A stretch of 64,000 bases of DNA from Parapristionchus giblindavisi. Taxonomy: Eukaryota > Nematoda > Chromadorea > Rhabditida > Diplogasteridae. Position numbers and translations under genes: made by a program. Position 1 is the stretch's first letter, and each line of letters starts with the position of its first letter. The notes beneath the pieces are model-generated. The model made no database searches and was not told where the DNA came from. It was given only the letters and a program-made list of their open reading frames with translations. Positions 41,050 to 54,950 of this stretch are shown piece after piece. The stretch spans positions 124,001 to 188,000 of the forward strand of contig CALSFV010000072.1 of NCBI GenBank assembly GCA_943737045.1, written 5' to 3'.

Positions 41050-44000
41050 AAATCACAACAACACGTAAACATCTTTATTCGGTATCGGTCAATCAATAAT
41101 TCACTGTATTACCTTGTAGATTTTACATCGTTGTTAATCAATCAATATGATGCGTGAAGGACCTCATACTTGTCGAAAGACTCGGTCTGAAACAATAACT
41201 ATATAATTAAATCCATTATATTCGTCTTCAGCAGAAACACAGTATCATAATACGATACAGTACTGAGAGATCAAAGATTGAAATCACAACAACACGTAAA
41301 CATCTTTATTCGGTATCGGTCAATCAATAATTCACTGTATTACCTTGTAGATTTTACATCGTTGTTAATCAATCAATATGATGCGTGAAGGACCTCATAC
41401 TTGTCGAAAGACTCGGCTTGAAATAATAACTATATAATTAAATCCATTATATTCGTCTTCAGCAGAAACACAGTATCATAATACGATACAGTACTGAGAG
41501 ATTAAAGATTGAAATCACAACAACACGTAAACATCTTTATTCGGTATCGGTCAATCAATAATTCACTGTATTACCTTGTCGAGTTTACGTCGTTGTTGAT
41601 CAATCAATATGATGCGTGAAGGACCTCATACTTTTCGAAAGACTCGGTCTGAAACAGTAACTATATAATTACATCCATTATATTCGTCTTCAGCACAAAT
41701 ACAGTTTCATAATACGATACAGTACTGAGAGAAGATCAAAGATTAAAATCACAACAACACGTAAACATCTTTATTCGGTATCGGTCAATCAATAATTCAC
41801 TGTATTACCTTGTAGATTTTACATCGTTGTTAATCAATCAATATGATGCGTGAAGGACCTCATACTTGTCGAAAGACTCGGTCTGAAACAATAACTATAT
41901 AATTAAATCCATTATATTCGTCTTCAGCAGAAACACAATATCATAATACGATACAGTACTGAGAGGTCAAAGATTGAAATCACAACAACACGTAAACATC
42001 TTTATTCGGTATCCGTCAATCAATAATTCACTCTATTACCTTGTCGAGTTTACATCGCTGTTGATCAATCAATATGATGCGTAAAGGACCTCATACTTGT
42101 CGAAAGACTCGGTTTGAAATAATAACTATATAATTAAATCCATTATATTCGTCTTCAGCAGAAACACAGTATAATAATACGATACAGTACTGAGAGAAGA
42201 TCAAAGATTAAAATCACAACAACACGTAAACATCTTTATTCGGTATCGGTCAATCAATAATTCACTGTATTACCTTGCCGAGTTTACATCGTTGTTGATC
42301 AATCAATATGATGCGTGAAGGACCTCATACTTTTCGAAAGACTCGATCTGAAACAGTAACTATATAATTAAATCCATTATATTCGTCTTCAGCACAAATA
42401 CAGTATCATAATACGATACAGTACTGAGAGAAGATCAAAGATTAAAATCACAACAACACGTAAACATCTTTATTCGGTATCGGTCAATCAATAATTCACT
42501 GTATTACCTTGTAGATTTTACATCGTTGTTAATCAATCAATATGATGCGTGAAGGACCTCATACTTGTCGAAAGACTCGGTCTGAAAAAATAACAATATA
42601 ATTAAATCCATTATATTCATCTTCAGCACAAATACAGTATCATAATACGATACAGTACTGAGAGAAGATCAAAGATTACAATCACAACAACACGTAAACA
42701 TCTTTATTCGGTATCGGTCAATCAATAATTCACTGTATTACCTTGTTGAGTTTACATCGTTGTTGATCAATCAATATGATGCGTGAAGGAACTCATACTT
42801 TTCGAAAGACTCGGTCTGAAACAGTAACTATATAATTAAATCCATTATATTCGTCTTCAGCACAAATACAGTTTCATAATACGATACAGTACTGAGAGAA
42901 GATCAAAGATTAAAATCACAACAACACGTAAACATCTTTATTCGGTATCGGTCAATCAATAATTCACTGTATTACCTTGTAGATTTTACATCGTTGTTAA
43001 TCAATCAATATGATGCGTGAAGGACCTCATACTTATCGAAAGACTCGGTTTGAAATAATAACTATATAATTAAATCCATTATATTCGTCTTCAGCAGAAA
43101 CACAGTATCATAATACGATACAGTACTGAGAGATCAAAGATTGAAATCACAACAACACGTAAACATCTTTATTAGGTATCCGTCAATCAATAATTCACTC
43201 TATTACCTTGTCGAGTTTACATCGTTGTTGATCAATCAATATGATGCGTGAAGGACCTCATACTTTTCGAAAGACTCGGTCTGAAACAGTAACTATATAA
43301 TTAAATCCATTATATTCGTCTTCAGCACAAATACAGTATCATAATACGATACAGTACTGAGAGAAGATCAAAGATTAAAATCACAACAACACGTAAACAT
43401 CTTTATTCGGTATCGGCCAATCAATAATTCACTGTATTACCTTGTAGATTTTACATCGTTGTTAATCAATCAATATGATGCGTGAAGGACCTCATACTTG
43501 TCGAAAGACTCGGTTTGAAAAAATAACTATATAATTAAATCCATTATATTCGTCTTCAGCACACATACAGTATCATAATACGATACAGTACTGAGAGAAG
43601 ATCAAAGATTAAAATCGAAACAACACGTAAACATCTTTATTCGGTATCGGTCAATCAATAATTCACTGTATTACCTTGTCGAGTTTACATCGTTGTTGAT
43701 CAATCAATATGATGCGTGAAGGACCTCATACTTTTCGAAAGACTCGGTCTGAAACAGTAACTATATAATTAAATCCATTATATTCGTCTTCAGCAGAAAC
43801 ACAGTATAATAATACGATACATTACTGAGAGAAGATCAAAGATTAAAATCACAACAACACGTAAACATCTTTATTCGGTATCGGTCAATCAATAATTCAC
43901 TGTATTACCTTGCCGAGTTTACATCGTTGTTGATCAATCAATATGATGCGTGAAGGACCTCATACTTTTCGAAAGACTCGATCTGAAACAGTAACTATAT

Positions 44001-44787
44001 AATTAAATCCATTATATTCGTCTTCAGCAGAAACACAGTATCATAATACGATACAGTACTGAGAGATTAAAGATTGAAATCACAACAACACGTAAACATC
44101 TTTATTCGGTATCGGTCAATCAATAATTCACTGTATTACCTTGTCGAGTTTACGTCGTTGTTGATATAATAATAATATTTATTTATGTGGTGACAGTGGC
44201 GGAAAACAAATACTAATAGGGTGAAATCTATAGTGCACATAAAATACTATGTCGCAACTGTGGCAACATAAGACAATAGAGTGATAGATTACAAATTGGA
44301 CAGATTCAACGAAGATTTAACAGTTCTACTAAAAGATTTGGAATTAGGGCAAATAATACAATTATTAGGCAACGAGTTCCATAAATTGACTGATCGATTG
44401 GAGATAAAATGGGAGAAACGTTTGGATTTGCATTGGTGCTTACAGAGTTGGAAATTATTTCTACGGGAGTTTCTTGAATTCCTAGACTGAAGGTAAAAGT
44501 TTGGGTCATCTAATTCAACTTGTTTTTGGATGGCCTTATATGTGAAGCTCAAATCAATAATGGTGCGGCGGTGCTCAAGGAGCTCTAAATTCAAATATGA
44601 TAATCTATCAGTATAAGATGCATACGGTAGTCTACATTTAGCAAAAATGCGACGGGAGAAGTCTCTCTGCACTTTCTCAATTAGAGATATTAGGGATTGC
44701 TCAATTGGAGACCATACTACAGATGCGTACTCTAATATGGGTCTAACGTACATAATAAACATTCGACGTACATAATAAACATTCGAC
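41050..44787 (-). repeat. Tandem segmental duplication, first copy (offset 4120 bp)
   Basis: A block of satellite ending in LINE copy 5 recurs at +4120 bp ending in LINE copy 6. Rare variants keep the offset exactly: ACACAATATCATAATACG (41,934 and 46,054) and CTGAAAAAATAACAATATAA (42,588 and 46,708). I saw only two substitutions: 42,789 G against 46,909 A, and 43,822 T against 47,942 G. 4120 bp equals the LINE with its target duplication plus 15 monomers. The left boundary is approximate. Confidence 0.85.
44166..44787 (-). mobile_element. LINE 3' fragment, copy 5
   Basis: Same insertion site, GTTGAT duplication and 5' 20-bp duplication as copies 1-4, but a different sequence subgroup: the ORF (44,762-44,289) reads SPIEQ, AIQKQ and TVKSS, and the 3' UTR has TACTAATAGG instead of TACAAATAGG. 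No SINE follows it. Confidence 0.92.
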
Positions 44788-45169
44788 GTTGATCAATCAA
44801 TATGATGCGTGAAGGACCTCATACTTTTCGAAAGACTCGGTCTGAAACAGTAACTATATAATAAAATCCATTATATTCTTCTTCAGCACAAATACAGTAT
44901 CATAATACGATACAGTACTGAGAGAAGATCAAAGATTAAAATCACAACAACACGTAAACATCTTTATTCGGTATCGGCCAATCAATAATTCACTGTATTA
45001 CCTTGTAGATTTTACATCGTTGTTAATCAATCAATATGATGCGTGAAGGACCTCATACTTGTCGAAAGACTCGGTCTGAAACAATAACTATATAATTAAA
45101 TCCATTATATTCGTCTTCAGCAGAAACACAGTATCATAATACGATACAGTACTGAGAGATCAAAGATTG

Positions 45170-48100
45170 AAATCACAACAACACGTAAACATCTTTATTC
45201 GGTATCGGTCAATCAATAATTCACTGTATTACCTTGTAGATTTTACATCGTTGTTAATCAATCAATATGATGCGTGAAGGACCTCATACTTGTCGAAAGA
45301 CTCGGTCTGAAACAATAACTATATAATTAAATCCATTATATTCGTCTTCAGCAGAAACACAGTATCATAATACGATACAGTACTGAGAGATCAAAGATTG
45401 AAATCACAACAACACGTAAACATCTTTATTCGGTATCGGTCAATCAATAATTCACTGTATTACCTTGTAGATTTTACATCGTTGTTAATCAATCAATATG
45501 ATGCGTGAAGGACCTCATACTTGTCGAAAGACTCGGCTTGAAATAATAACTATATAATTAAATCCATTATATTCGTCTTCAGCAGAAACACAGTATCATA
45601 ATACGATACAGTACTGAGAGATTAAAGATTGAAATCACAACAACACGTAAACATCTTTATTCGGTATCGGTCAATCAATAATTCACTGTATTACCTTGTC
45701 GAGTTTACGTCGTTGTTGATCAATCAATATGATGCGTGAAGGACCTCATACTTTTCGAAAGACTCGGTCTGAAACAGTAACTATATAATTACATCCATTA
45801 TATTCGTCTTCAGCACAAATACAGTTTCATAATACGATACAGTACTGAGAGAAGATCAAAGATTAAAATCACAACAACACGTAAACATCTTTATTCGGTA
45901 TCGGTCAATCAATAATTCACTGTATTACCTTGTAGATTTTACATCGTTGTTAATCAATCAATATGATGCGTGAAGGACCTCATACTTGTCGAAAGACTCG
46001 GTCTGAAACAATAACTATATAATTAAATCCATTATATTCGTCTTCAGCAGAAACACAATATCATAATACGATACAGTACTGAGAGGTCAAAGATTGAAAT
46101 CACAACAACACGTAAACATCTTTATTCGGTATCCGTCAATCAATAATTCACTCTATTACCTTGTCGAGTTTACATCGCTGTTGATCAATCAATATGATGC
46201 GTAAAGGACCTCATACTTGTCGAAAGACTCGGTTTGAAATAATAACTATATAATTAAATCCATTATATTCGTCTTCAGCAGAAACACAGTATAATAATAC
46301 GATACAGTACTGAGAGAAGATCAAAGATTAAAATCACAACAACACGTAAACATCTTTATTCGGTATCGGTCAATCAATAATTCACTGTATTACCTTGCCG
46401 AGTTTACATCGTTGTTGATCAATCAATATGATGCGTGAAGGACCTCATACTTTTCGAAAGACTCGATCTGAAACAGTAACTATATAATTAAATCCATTAT
46501 ATTCGTCTTCAGCACAAATACAGTATCATAATACGATACAGTACTGAGAGAAGATCAAAGATTAAAATCACAACAACACGTAAACATCTTTATTCGGTAT
46601 CGGTCAATCAATAATTCACTGTATTACCTTGTAGATTTTACATCGTTGTTAATCAATCAATATGATGCGTGAAGGACCTCATACTTGTCGAAAGACTCGG
46701 TCTGAAAAAATAACAATATAATTAAATCCATTATATTCATCTTCAGCACAAATACAGTATCATAATACGATACAGTACTGAGAGAAGATCAAAGATTACA
46801 ATCACAACAACACGTAAACATCTTTATTCGGTATCGGTCAATCAATAATTCACTGTATTACCTTGTTGAGTTTACATCGTTGTTGATCAATCAATATGAT
46901 GCGTGAAGAAACTCATACTTTTCGAAAGACTCGGTCTGAAACAGTAACTATATAATTAAATCCATTATATTCGTCTTCAGCACAAATACAGTTTCATAAT
47001 ACGATACAGTACTGAGAGAAGATCAAAGATTAAAATCACAACAACACGTAAACATCTTTATTCGGTATCGGTCAATCAATAATTCACTGTATTACCTTGT
47101 AGATTTTACATCGTTGTTAATCAATCAATATGATGCGTGAAGGACCTCATACTTATCGAAAGACTCGGTTTGAAATAATAACTATATAATTAAATCCATT
47201 ATATTCGTCTTCAGCAGAAACACAGTATCATAATACGATACAGTACTGAGAGATCAAAGATTGAAATCACAACAACACGTAAACATCTTTATTAGGTATC
47301 CGTCAATCAATAATTCACTCTATTACCTTGTCGAGTTTACATCGTTGTTGATCAATCAATATGATGCGTGAAGGACCTCATACTTTTCGAAAGACTCGGT
47401 CTGAAACAGTAACTATATAATTAAATCCATTATATTCGTCTTCAGCACAAATACAGTATCATAATACGATACAGTACTGAGAGAAGATCAAAGATTAAAA
47501 TCACAACAACACGTAAACATCTTTATTCGGTATCGGCCAATCAATAATTCACTGTATTACCTTGTAGATTTTACATCGTTGTTAATCAATCAATATGATG
47601 CGTGAAGGACCTCATACTTGTCGAAAGACTCGGTTTGAAAAAATAACTATATAATTAAATCCATTATATTCGTCTTCAGCACACATACAGTATCATAATA
47701 CGATACAGTACTGAGAGAAGATCAAAGATTAAAATCGAAACAACACGTAAACATCTTTATTCGGTATCGGTCAATCAATAATTCACTGTATTACCTTGTC
47801 GAGTTTACATCGTTGTTGATCAATCAATATGATGCGTGAAGGACCTCATACTTTTCGAAAGACTCGGTCTGAAACAGTAACTATATAATTAAATCCATTA
47901 TATTCGTCTTCAGCAGAAACACAGTATAATAATACGATACAGTACTGAGAGAAGATCAAAGATTAAAATCACAACAACACGTAAACATCTTTATTCGGTA
48001 TCGGTCAATCAATAATTCACTGTATTACCTTGCCGAGTTTACATCGTTGTTGATCAATCAATATGATGCGTGAAGGACCTCATACTTTTCGAAAGACTCG

Positions 48101-48907
48101 ATCTGAAACAGTAACTATATAATTAAATCCATTATATTCGTCTTCAGCAGAAACACAGTATCATAATACGATACAGTACTGAGAGATTAAAGATTGAAAT
48201 CACAACAACACGTAAACATCTTTATTCGGTATCGGTCAATCAATAATTCACTGTATTACCTTGTCGAGTTTACGTCGTTGTTGATATAATAATAATATTT
48301 ATTTATGTGGTGACAGTGGCGGAAAACAAATACTAATAGGGTGAAATCTATAGTGCACATAAAATACTATGTCGCAACTGTGGCAACATAAGACAATAGA
48401 GTGATAGATTACAAATTGGACAGATTCAACGAAGATTTAACAGTTCTACTAAAAGATTTGGAATTAGGGCAAATAATACAATTATTAGGCAACGAGTTCC
48501 ATAAATTGACTGATCGATTGGAGATAAAATGGGAGAAACGTTTGGATTTGCATTGGTGCTTACAGAGTTGGAAATTATTTCTACGGGAGTTTCTTGAATT
48601 CCTAGACTGAAGGTAAAAGTTTGGGTCATCTAATTCAACTTGTTTTTGGATGGCCTTATATGTGAAGCTCAAATCAATAATGGTGCGGCGGTGCTCAAGG
48701 AGCTCTAAATTCAAATATGATAATCTATCAGTATAAGATGCATACGGTAGTCTACATTTAGCAAAAATGCGACGGGAGAAGTCTCTCTGCACTTTCTCAA
48801 TTAGAGATATTAGGGATTGCTCAATTGGAGACCATACTACAGATGCGTACTCTAATATGGGTCTAACGTACATAATAAACATTCGACGTACATAATAAAC
48901 ATTCGAC
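45170..48907 (-). repeat. Tandem segmental duplication, second copy
   Basis: Copy of 41.05-44.79 kb at +4120 bp, nearly identical over about 3.7 kb. The left edge is placed where the variant pattern stops matching (monomers near 45.08 and 40.96 kb differ). Confidence 0.85.
48286..48907 (-). mobile_element. LINE 3' fragment, copy 6
   Basis: Same site and subgroup as copy 5 (ORF 48,882-48,409, SPIEQ/AIQKQ/TVKSS, protein identical), carried within the 4120-bp duplication. Confidence 0.92.
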
Positions 48908-49378
48908 GTTGATCAATCAATATGATGCGTGAAGGACCTCATACTTTTCGAAAGACTCGGTCTGAAACAGTAACTATATAATAAAATCCATTATATTCTT
49001 CTTCAGCACAAATACAGTATCATAATACGATACAGTACTGAGAGAAGATCAAAGATTAAAATCACAACAACACGTAAACATCTTTATTCGGTATCGGCCA
49101 ATCAATAATTCACTGTATTACCTTGTAGATTTTACATCGTTGTTAATCAATCAATATGATGCGTGAAGGACCTCATACTTGTCGAAAGACTCGGTTTGAA
49201 ATAATAACTATTTAATTAAATCCATTATATTCGTCTTCAGCAGAAACACAGTATCATAATACGATACAGTACTGAGAGATTAAAGATTGAAATCACAACA
49301 ACACGTAAACATCTTTATTCGGTATCGGTCAATCAATAATTCACTGTATTACCTTGTCGAGTTTACGTCGTTGTTGAT

Positions 49379-49442
49379 ATAATAATAATATTTATTTATG
49401 TGGTGACAGTGGCGGAAAACAAATACTAATAGGGTGAAATCT
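49379..49442 (-). mobile_element. LINE 3' tail only (copy 7)
   Basis: Only the last 64 bp of the LINE are present: the ATT-type tail, the GTGGTGACAGTGGCGG segment and GGGTGAAATCT. It is then joined abruptly to satellite at TACAGTACTGAG. The left side keeps the standard insertion junction (GTTGTTGAT). It has the TACTAATAGG variant of copies 5 and 6. Confidence 0.85.
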
Positions 49443-49490
49443 ACAGTACTGAGAGAAGATCAAAGATATCGTATTATGAGCAAGGTATCG
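49443..49490. other. Satellite inversion junction (minus to plus)
   Basis: A short stub of minus satellite (GTACTGAGAGAAGATCAAAG) meets plus satellite at about 49,467. A partial TCGTATTATGA is followed by AGCAAG and then the full GTATCGTATTATGATAC. The break therefore lies at the CAGTACTG/GTATC hairpin part of the monomer, and the hairpin half is briefly duplicated across it. Sequences on the two sides are related in inverse order (LINE copies 6-7 on the left, 8-9 on the right), though spacings are not mirror images. Confidence 0.85.
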
Positions 49491-50543
49491 TATTATGATA
49501 CTGTATTTGTGCTGAAGAAGAATATAATGGATTTTATTATATAGTTACTGTTTCAGACCGAGTCTTTCGAAAAGTATGAGGTCCTTTACGCATCATATTG
49601 ATTGATCAACAGCGATGTAAACTCGGCAAGGTAATACAGTGAATTATTGATTGACCGATACCGAATAAAGATGTTTACGTATTGTTATGATTTTAATCTT
49701 TGATCTTCTCTCAGTACTGTATCGTATTATGAAACTGTATTTGTGCTGAAGACGAATATAATGGATTTAATTATATAGTTATTGTTTCAGACCGAGTCTT
49801 TCGACAAGTATGAGGTCCTTCACGCATCATATTGATTGATTAACAACGATGTAAAATCTACAAGGTAATACAGTGAATTATTGATTGGCCGATACCGAAT
49901 AAAGATGTTTACGTGTTGTTGTGATTTTAATCTTTGATCTTCTCTCAGTACTGTATCGTATTATGATACTGTATTTGTGCTGAAGAAGAATATAATGGAT
50001 TTTATTATATAGTTACTGTTTCAGACCGAGTCTTTCGAAAAGTATGAGGTCCTTTACGCATCATATTGATTGATCAACAGCGATGTAAACTCGGCAAGGT
50101 AATACAGTGAATTATTGATTGACCGATACCGAATAAAGATGTTTACGTATTGTTATGATTTTAATCTTTGATCTCTCAGTACTGTATCGTATTATGATAC
50201 TGTGTTTGTGCTGAAGACGAATATAATGGATTTAATTAAATAGTTATTATTTCAAACCGAGTCTTTCGACAAGTATGAGGTCCTTCACGCATCATATTGA
50301 TTGATTAACAACGATGTAAAATCTACAAGGTAATACAGTGAATTATTGATTGGCCGATACCGAATAAAGATGTTTACGTGTTGTTGTGATTTTAATCTTT
50401 GATCTTCTCTCAGTACTGTATCGTATTATGATACTGTATTTGTGCTGAAGAAGAATATAATGGATTTTATTATATAGTTACTGTTTCAGACCGAGTCTTT
50501 CGAAAAGTATGAGGTCCTTCACGCATCATATTGATTGATCAAC

Positions 50544-51165
50544 GTCGAATGTTTATTATGTACGTCGAATGTTTATTATGTACGTTAGACCCATATTAGA
50601 GTACGCATCTGTAGTATGGTCTCCAATTGAGCAATCCCTAATATCTCTAATTGAGAAAGTGCAGAGAGACTTCTCCCGTCGCATTTTTGCTAAATGTAGA
50701 CTACCGTATGCATCTTATACTGATAGATTATCATATTTGAATTTAGAGCTCCTTGAGCACCGCCGCACCATTATTGATTTGAGCTTCACATATAAGGCCA
50801 TCCAAAAACAAGTTGAATTAGATGACCCAAACTTTTACCTTCAGTCTAGGAATTCAAGAAACTCCCGTAGAAATAATTTCCAACTCTGTAAGCACCAATG
50901 CAAATCCAAACGTTTCTCCCATTTTATCTCCAATCGATCAGTCAATTTATGGAACTCGTTGCCTAATAATTGTATTATTTGCCCTAATTCCAAATCTTTT
51001 AGTAGAACTGTTAAATCTTCGTTGAATCTGTCCAATTTGTAATCTATCACTCTATTGTCTTATGTTGCCACAGTTGCGACATAGTATTTTATGTGCACTA
51101 TAGATTTCACCCTATTAGTATTTGTTTTCCGCCACTGTCACCACATAAATAAATATTATTATTAT
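50544..51165 (+). mobile_element. LINE 3' fragment, copy 8 (plus strand)
   Basis: Same fragment as copies 5-6 but inverted together with its satellite. Target duplication ATCAAC at 50,538-50,543 and 51,166-51,171, 5' 20-bp duplication at 50,544-50,583, ORF 50,569-51,042 (SPIEQ/AIQKQ/TVKSS). Its 3' flanking monomer has the AATTAAATAGTTATTATTTC variant that flanks copies 2-4, so LINE subgroup and flank type are mixed. Confidence 0.92.
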
Positions 51166-52104
51166 ATCAACAACGACGTAAACTCGACAAGGTAATACAG
51201 TGAATTATTGATTGACCGATACCGAATAAAGATGTTTACGTGTTGTTGTGATTTCAATCTTTAATCTCTCAGTACTGTATCGTATTATGATACTGTGTTT
51301 CTGCTGAAGACGAATATAATGGATTTAATTAAATAGTTATTATTTCAAACCGAGTCTTTCGACAAGTATGAGGTCCTTCACGCATCATATTGATTGATTA
51401 ACAACGATGTAAAATCTACAAGGTAATACAGTGAATTATTGATTGGCCGATACCGAATAAAGATGTATACGTGTTGTTGTGATTTTAATCTTTGATCTTC
51501 TCTCAGTACTGTATCGTATTATGATACTGTATTTGTGCTGAAGAAGAATATAATGGATTTTATTATATAGTTACTGTTTCAGACCGAGTCTTTCGAAAAG
51601 TATGAGGTCCTTCACGCATCATATTGATTGATCAACAACGATGTAAACTCGGCAAGGTAATACAGTGAATTATTGATTGACCGATACCGAATAAAGATGT
51701 TTACGTATTGTTATGATTTTAATCTTTGATCTTCTCTCAGTACTGTATCGTATTATGAAACTGTATTTGTGCTGAAGACGAATATAATGGATTTAATTAT
51801 ATAGTTATTGTTTCAGACCGAGTCTTTCGACAAGTATGAGGTCCTTCACGCATCATATTGATTGATTAACAACGATGTAAAATCTAGAAGGTAATACAGT
51901 GAATTATTGTTTGACCGATACCGAATAAAGATGTTTACGTATTGTTATGATTTTAATCTTTGATCTTCTCTCAGTACTGTATCGTATTATGATACTGTAT
52001 TTGTGCTGAAGACGAATATAATGGATTTAATTATATAGTTACTGTTTCAGACCGAGTCTTTCGAAAAGTATGAGGTCCTTCACGCATCATATTGATTGAT
52101 CAAC

Positions 52105-52726
52105 GTCGAATGTTTATTATGTACGTCGAATGTTTATTATGTACGTTAGACCCATATTAGAGTACGCATCTGTAGTATGGTCTCCAAGTGAGCAATCCCT
52201 AATATCTCTAATTGAGAAAGTGCAGAGAGACTTCTCCCGTCGCATTTTTGCTAAATGTAGACTACCGTATGCATCTTATACTGATAGATTATCATATTTG
52301 AATTTAGAGCTCCTTGAGCACCGCCGCACCATTATTGATTTGAGCTTCACATATAAGGCCATCCAAAAACAAGTTGAATTAGATGACCCAAACTTTTACC
52401 TTCAGTCTAGGAATTCAAGAAACTCCCGTAGAAATAATTTCCAACTCTGTAAGCACCAATGCAAATCCAAACGTTTCTCCCATTTTATCTCCAATCGATC
52501 AGTCAATTTATGGAACTCGTTGCCTAATAATTGTATTATTTGCCCTAATTCCAAATCTTTTAGTAGAACTGTTAAATCTTCGTTGAATCTGTCCAATTTG
52601 TAATCTATCACTCTATTGTCTTATGTTGCCACAGTTGCGACATAGTATTTTATGTGCACTATAGATTTCACCCTATTAGTATTTGTTTTCCGCCACTGTC
52701 ACCACATAAATAAATATTATTATTAT
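52105..52726 (+). mobile_element. LINE 3' fragment, copy 9 (plus strand)
   Basis: 1561 bp after copy 8, equal to the LINE with its target duplication plus four monomers. The ORF (52,130-52,603) reads SPSEQ/AIQKQ/TVKSS. SPSEQ is shared only with the copy at 56.4 kb and looks intermediate between YPSEQ and SPIEQ, so it may be the ancestral state. Confidence 0.92.
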
Positions 52727-53778
52727 ATCAACAACGACGTAAACTCGACAAGGTAATACAGTGAATTATTGATTGACCGATACCGAATAAAGATGTTTAC
52801 GTGTTGTTGTGATTTCAATCTTTAATCTCTCAGTACTGTATCGTATTATGATACTGTGTTTCTGCTGAAGACGAATATAATGGATTTAATTAAATAGTTA
52901 TTATTTCAAGCCGAGTCTTTCGACAAGTATGAGGTCCTTCACGCATCATATTGATTGATTAACAACGATGTAAAATCTACAAGGTAATACAGTGAATTAT
53001 TGATTGGCCGATACCGAATAAAGATGTTTACGTGTTGTTGTGATTTTAATCTTTGATCTTCTCTCAGTACTGTATCGTATTATGATACTGTATTTGTGCT
53101 GAAGAAGAATATAATGGATTTTATTATATAGTTACTGTTTCAGACCGAGTCTTTCGAAAAGTATGAGGTCCTTTACGCATCATATTGATTGATCAACAGC
53201 GATGTAAACTCGGCAAGGTAATACAGTGAATTATTGATTGACCGATACCGAATAAAGATGTTTACGTATTGTTATGATTTTAATCTTTGATCTTCTCTCA
53301 GTACTGTATCGTATTATGAAACTGTATTTGTGCTGAAGACGAATATAATGGATTTAATTATATAGTTATTGTTTCAGACCGAGTCTTTCGACAAGTATGA
53401 GGTCCTTCACGCATCATATTGATTGATTAACAACGATGTAAAATCTACAAGGTAATACAGTGAATTATTGATTGGCCGATACCGAATAAAGATGTTTACG
53501 TGTTGTTGTGATTTTAATCTTTGATCTTCTCTCAGTACTGTATCGTATTATGATACTGTATTTGTGCTGAAGAAGAATATAATGGATTTTATTATATAGT
53601 TACTGTTTCAGACCGAGTCTTTCGAAAAGTATGAGGTCCTTTACGCATCATATTGATTGATCAACAGCGATGTAAACTCGGCAAGGTAATACAGTGAATT
53701 ATTGATTGACCGATACCGAATAAAGATGTTTACGTATTGTTATGATTTTAATCTTTGATCTTCTCTCAGTACTGTATC

Positions 53779-53838
53779 TTCACCCTATTTGTATTTGTTT
53801 TCCGCCACTGTCACCACATAAATAAATATTATTATTAT
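53779..53838 (+). mobile_element. LINE 3' tail only (copy 10)
   Basis: The last 60 bp of the LINE (TTCACCCTATTTG to the ATT-type tail), fused on its left to satellite at CAGTACTGTATC. The right side keeps the normal ATCAAC junction. The rest of the LINE and part of the monomer are deleted. Confidence 0.85.
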
Positions 53839-54890
53839 ATCAACAACGACGTAAACTCGACAAGGTAATACAGTGAATTATTGATTGACGGATACCGAAT
53901 AAAGATGTTTACGTGTTGTTGCGATTTCAATCTTTGATCTCTCAGTACTGTATCGTATTATGATACTGTGTTTCTGCTGAAGACGAATATAATGGATTTA
54001 ATTAAATAGTTATTATTTCAAGCCGAGTCTTTCGACAAGTATGAGGTCCTTCACGCATCATATTGATTGATTAACAACGATGTAAAATCTACAAGGTAAT
54101 ACAGTGAATTATTGATTGGCCGATACCGAATAAAGATGTTTACGTGTTGTTGTGATTTTAATCTTTGATCTTCTCTCAGTACTGTATCGTATTATGATAC
54201 TGTATTTGTGCTGAAGAAGAATATAATGGATTTTATTATATAGTTACTGTTTCAGACCGAGTCTTTCGAAAAGTATGAGGTCCTTTACGCATCATATTGA
54301 TTGATCAACAGCGATGTAAACTCGGCAAGGTAATACAGTGAATTATTGATTGACCGATACCGAATAAAGATGTTTACGTATTGTTATGATTTTAATCTTT
54401 GATCTTCTCTCAGTACTGTATCGTATTATGAAACTGTATTTGTGCTGAAGACGAATATAATGGATTTAATTATATAGTTATTGTTTCAGACCGAGTCTTT
54501 CGACAAGTATGAGGTCCTTCACGCATCATATTGATTGATTAACAACGATGTAAAATCTACAAGGTAATACAGTGAATTATTGATTGGCCGATACCGAATA
54601 AAGATGTTTACGTGTTGTTGTGATTTTAATCTTTGATCTTCTCTCAGTACTGTATCGTATTATGATACTGTATTTGTGCTGAAGAAGAATATAATGGATT
54701 TTATTATATAGTTACTGTTTCAGACCGAGTCTTTCGAAAAGTATGAGGTCCTTTACGCATCATATTGATTGATCAACAGCGATGTAAACTCGGCAAGGTA
54801 ATACAGTGAATTATTGATTGACCGATACCGAATAAAGATGTTTACGTATTGTTATGATTTTAATCTTTGATCTTCTCTCAGTACTGTATC

Positions 54891-54950
54891 TTCACCCTAT
54901 TTGTATTTGTTTTCCGCCACTGTCACCACATAAATAAATATTATTATTAT
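54891..54950 (+). mobile_element. LINE 3' tail only (copy 11)
   Basis: Identical fusion to the one at 53,779, 1112 bp downstream, with the same CAGTACTGTATC/TTCACCC join. The deletion happened once and was then duplicated with its satellite neighbours. Confidence 0.85.

Larger units (their letters stand above)
30679..49467 (-). repeat. 233-bp satellite array, minus-oriented block (right part)
   Basis: Continues the minus array after the 2-kb transposon. It includes LINE copies 5 and 6 and one LINE tail. A monomer variant with CTCGGCTTGAAATAATAAC recurs many times between 31 and 46 kb at spacings that are multiples of about 233 bp, commonly 4 to 6 monomers, showing higher-order organisation. 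No coding sequence is seen apart from the LINE pieces. Confidence 0.97.
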
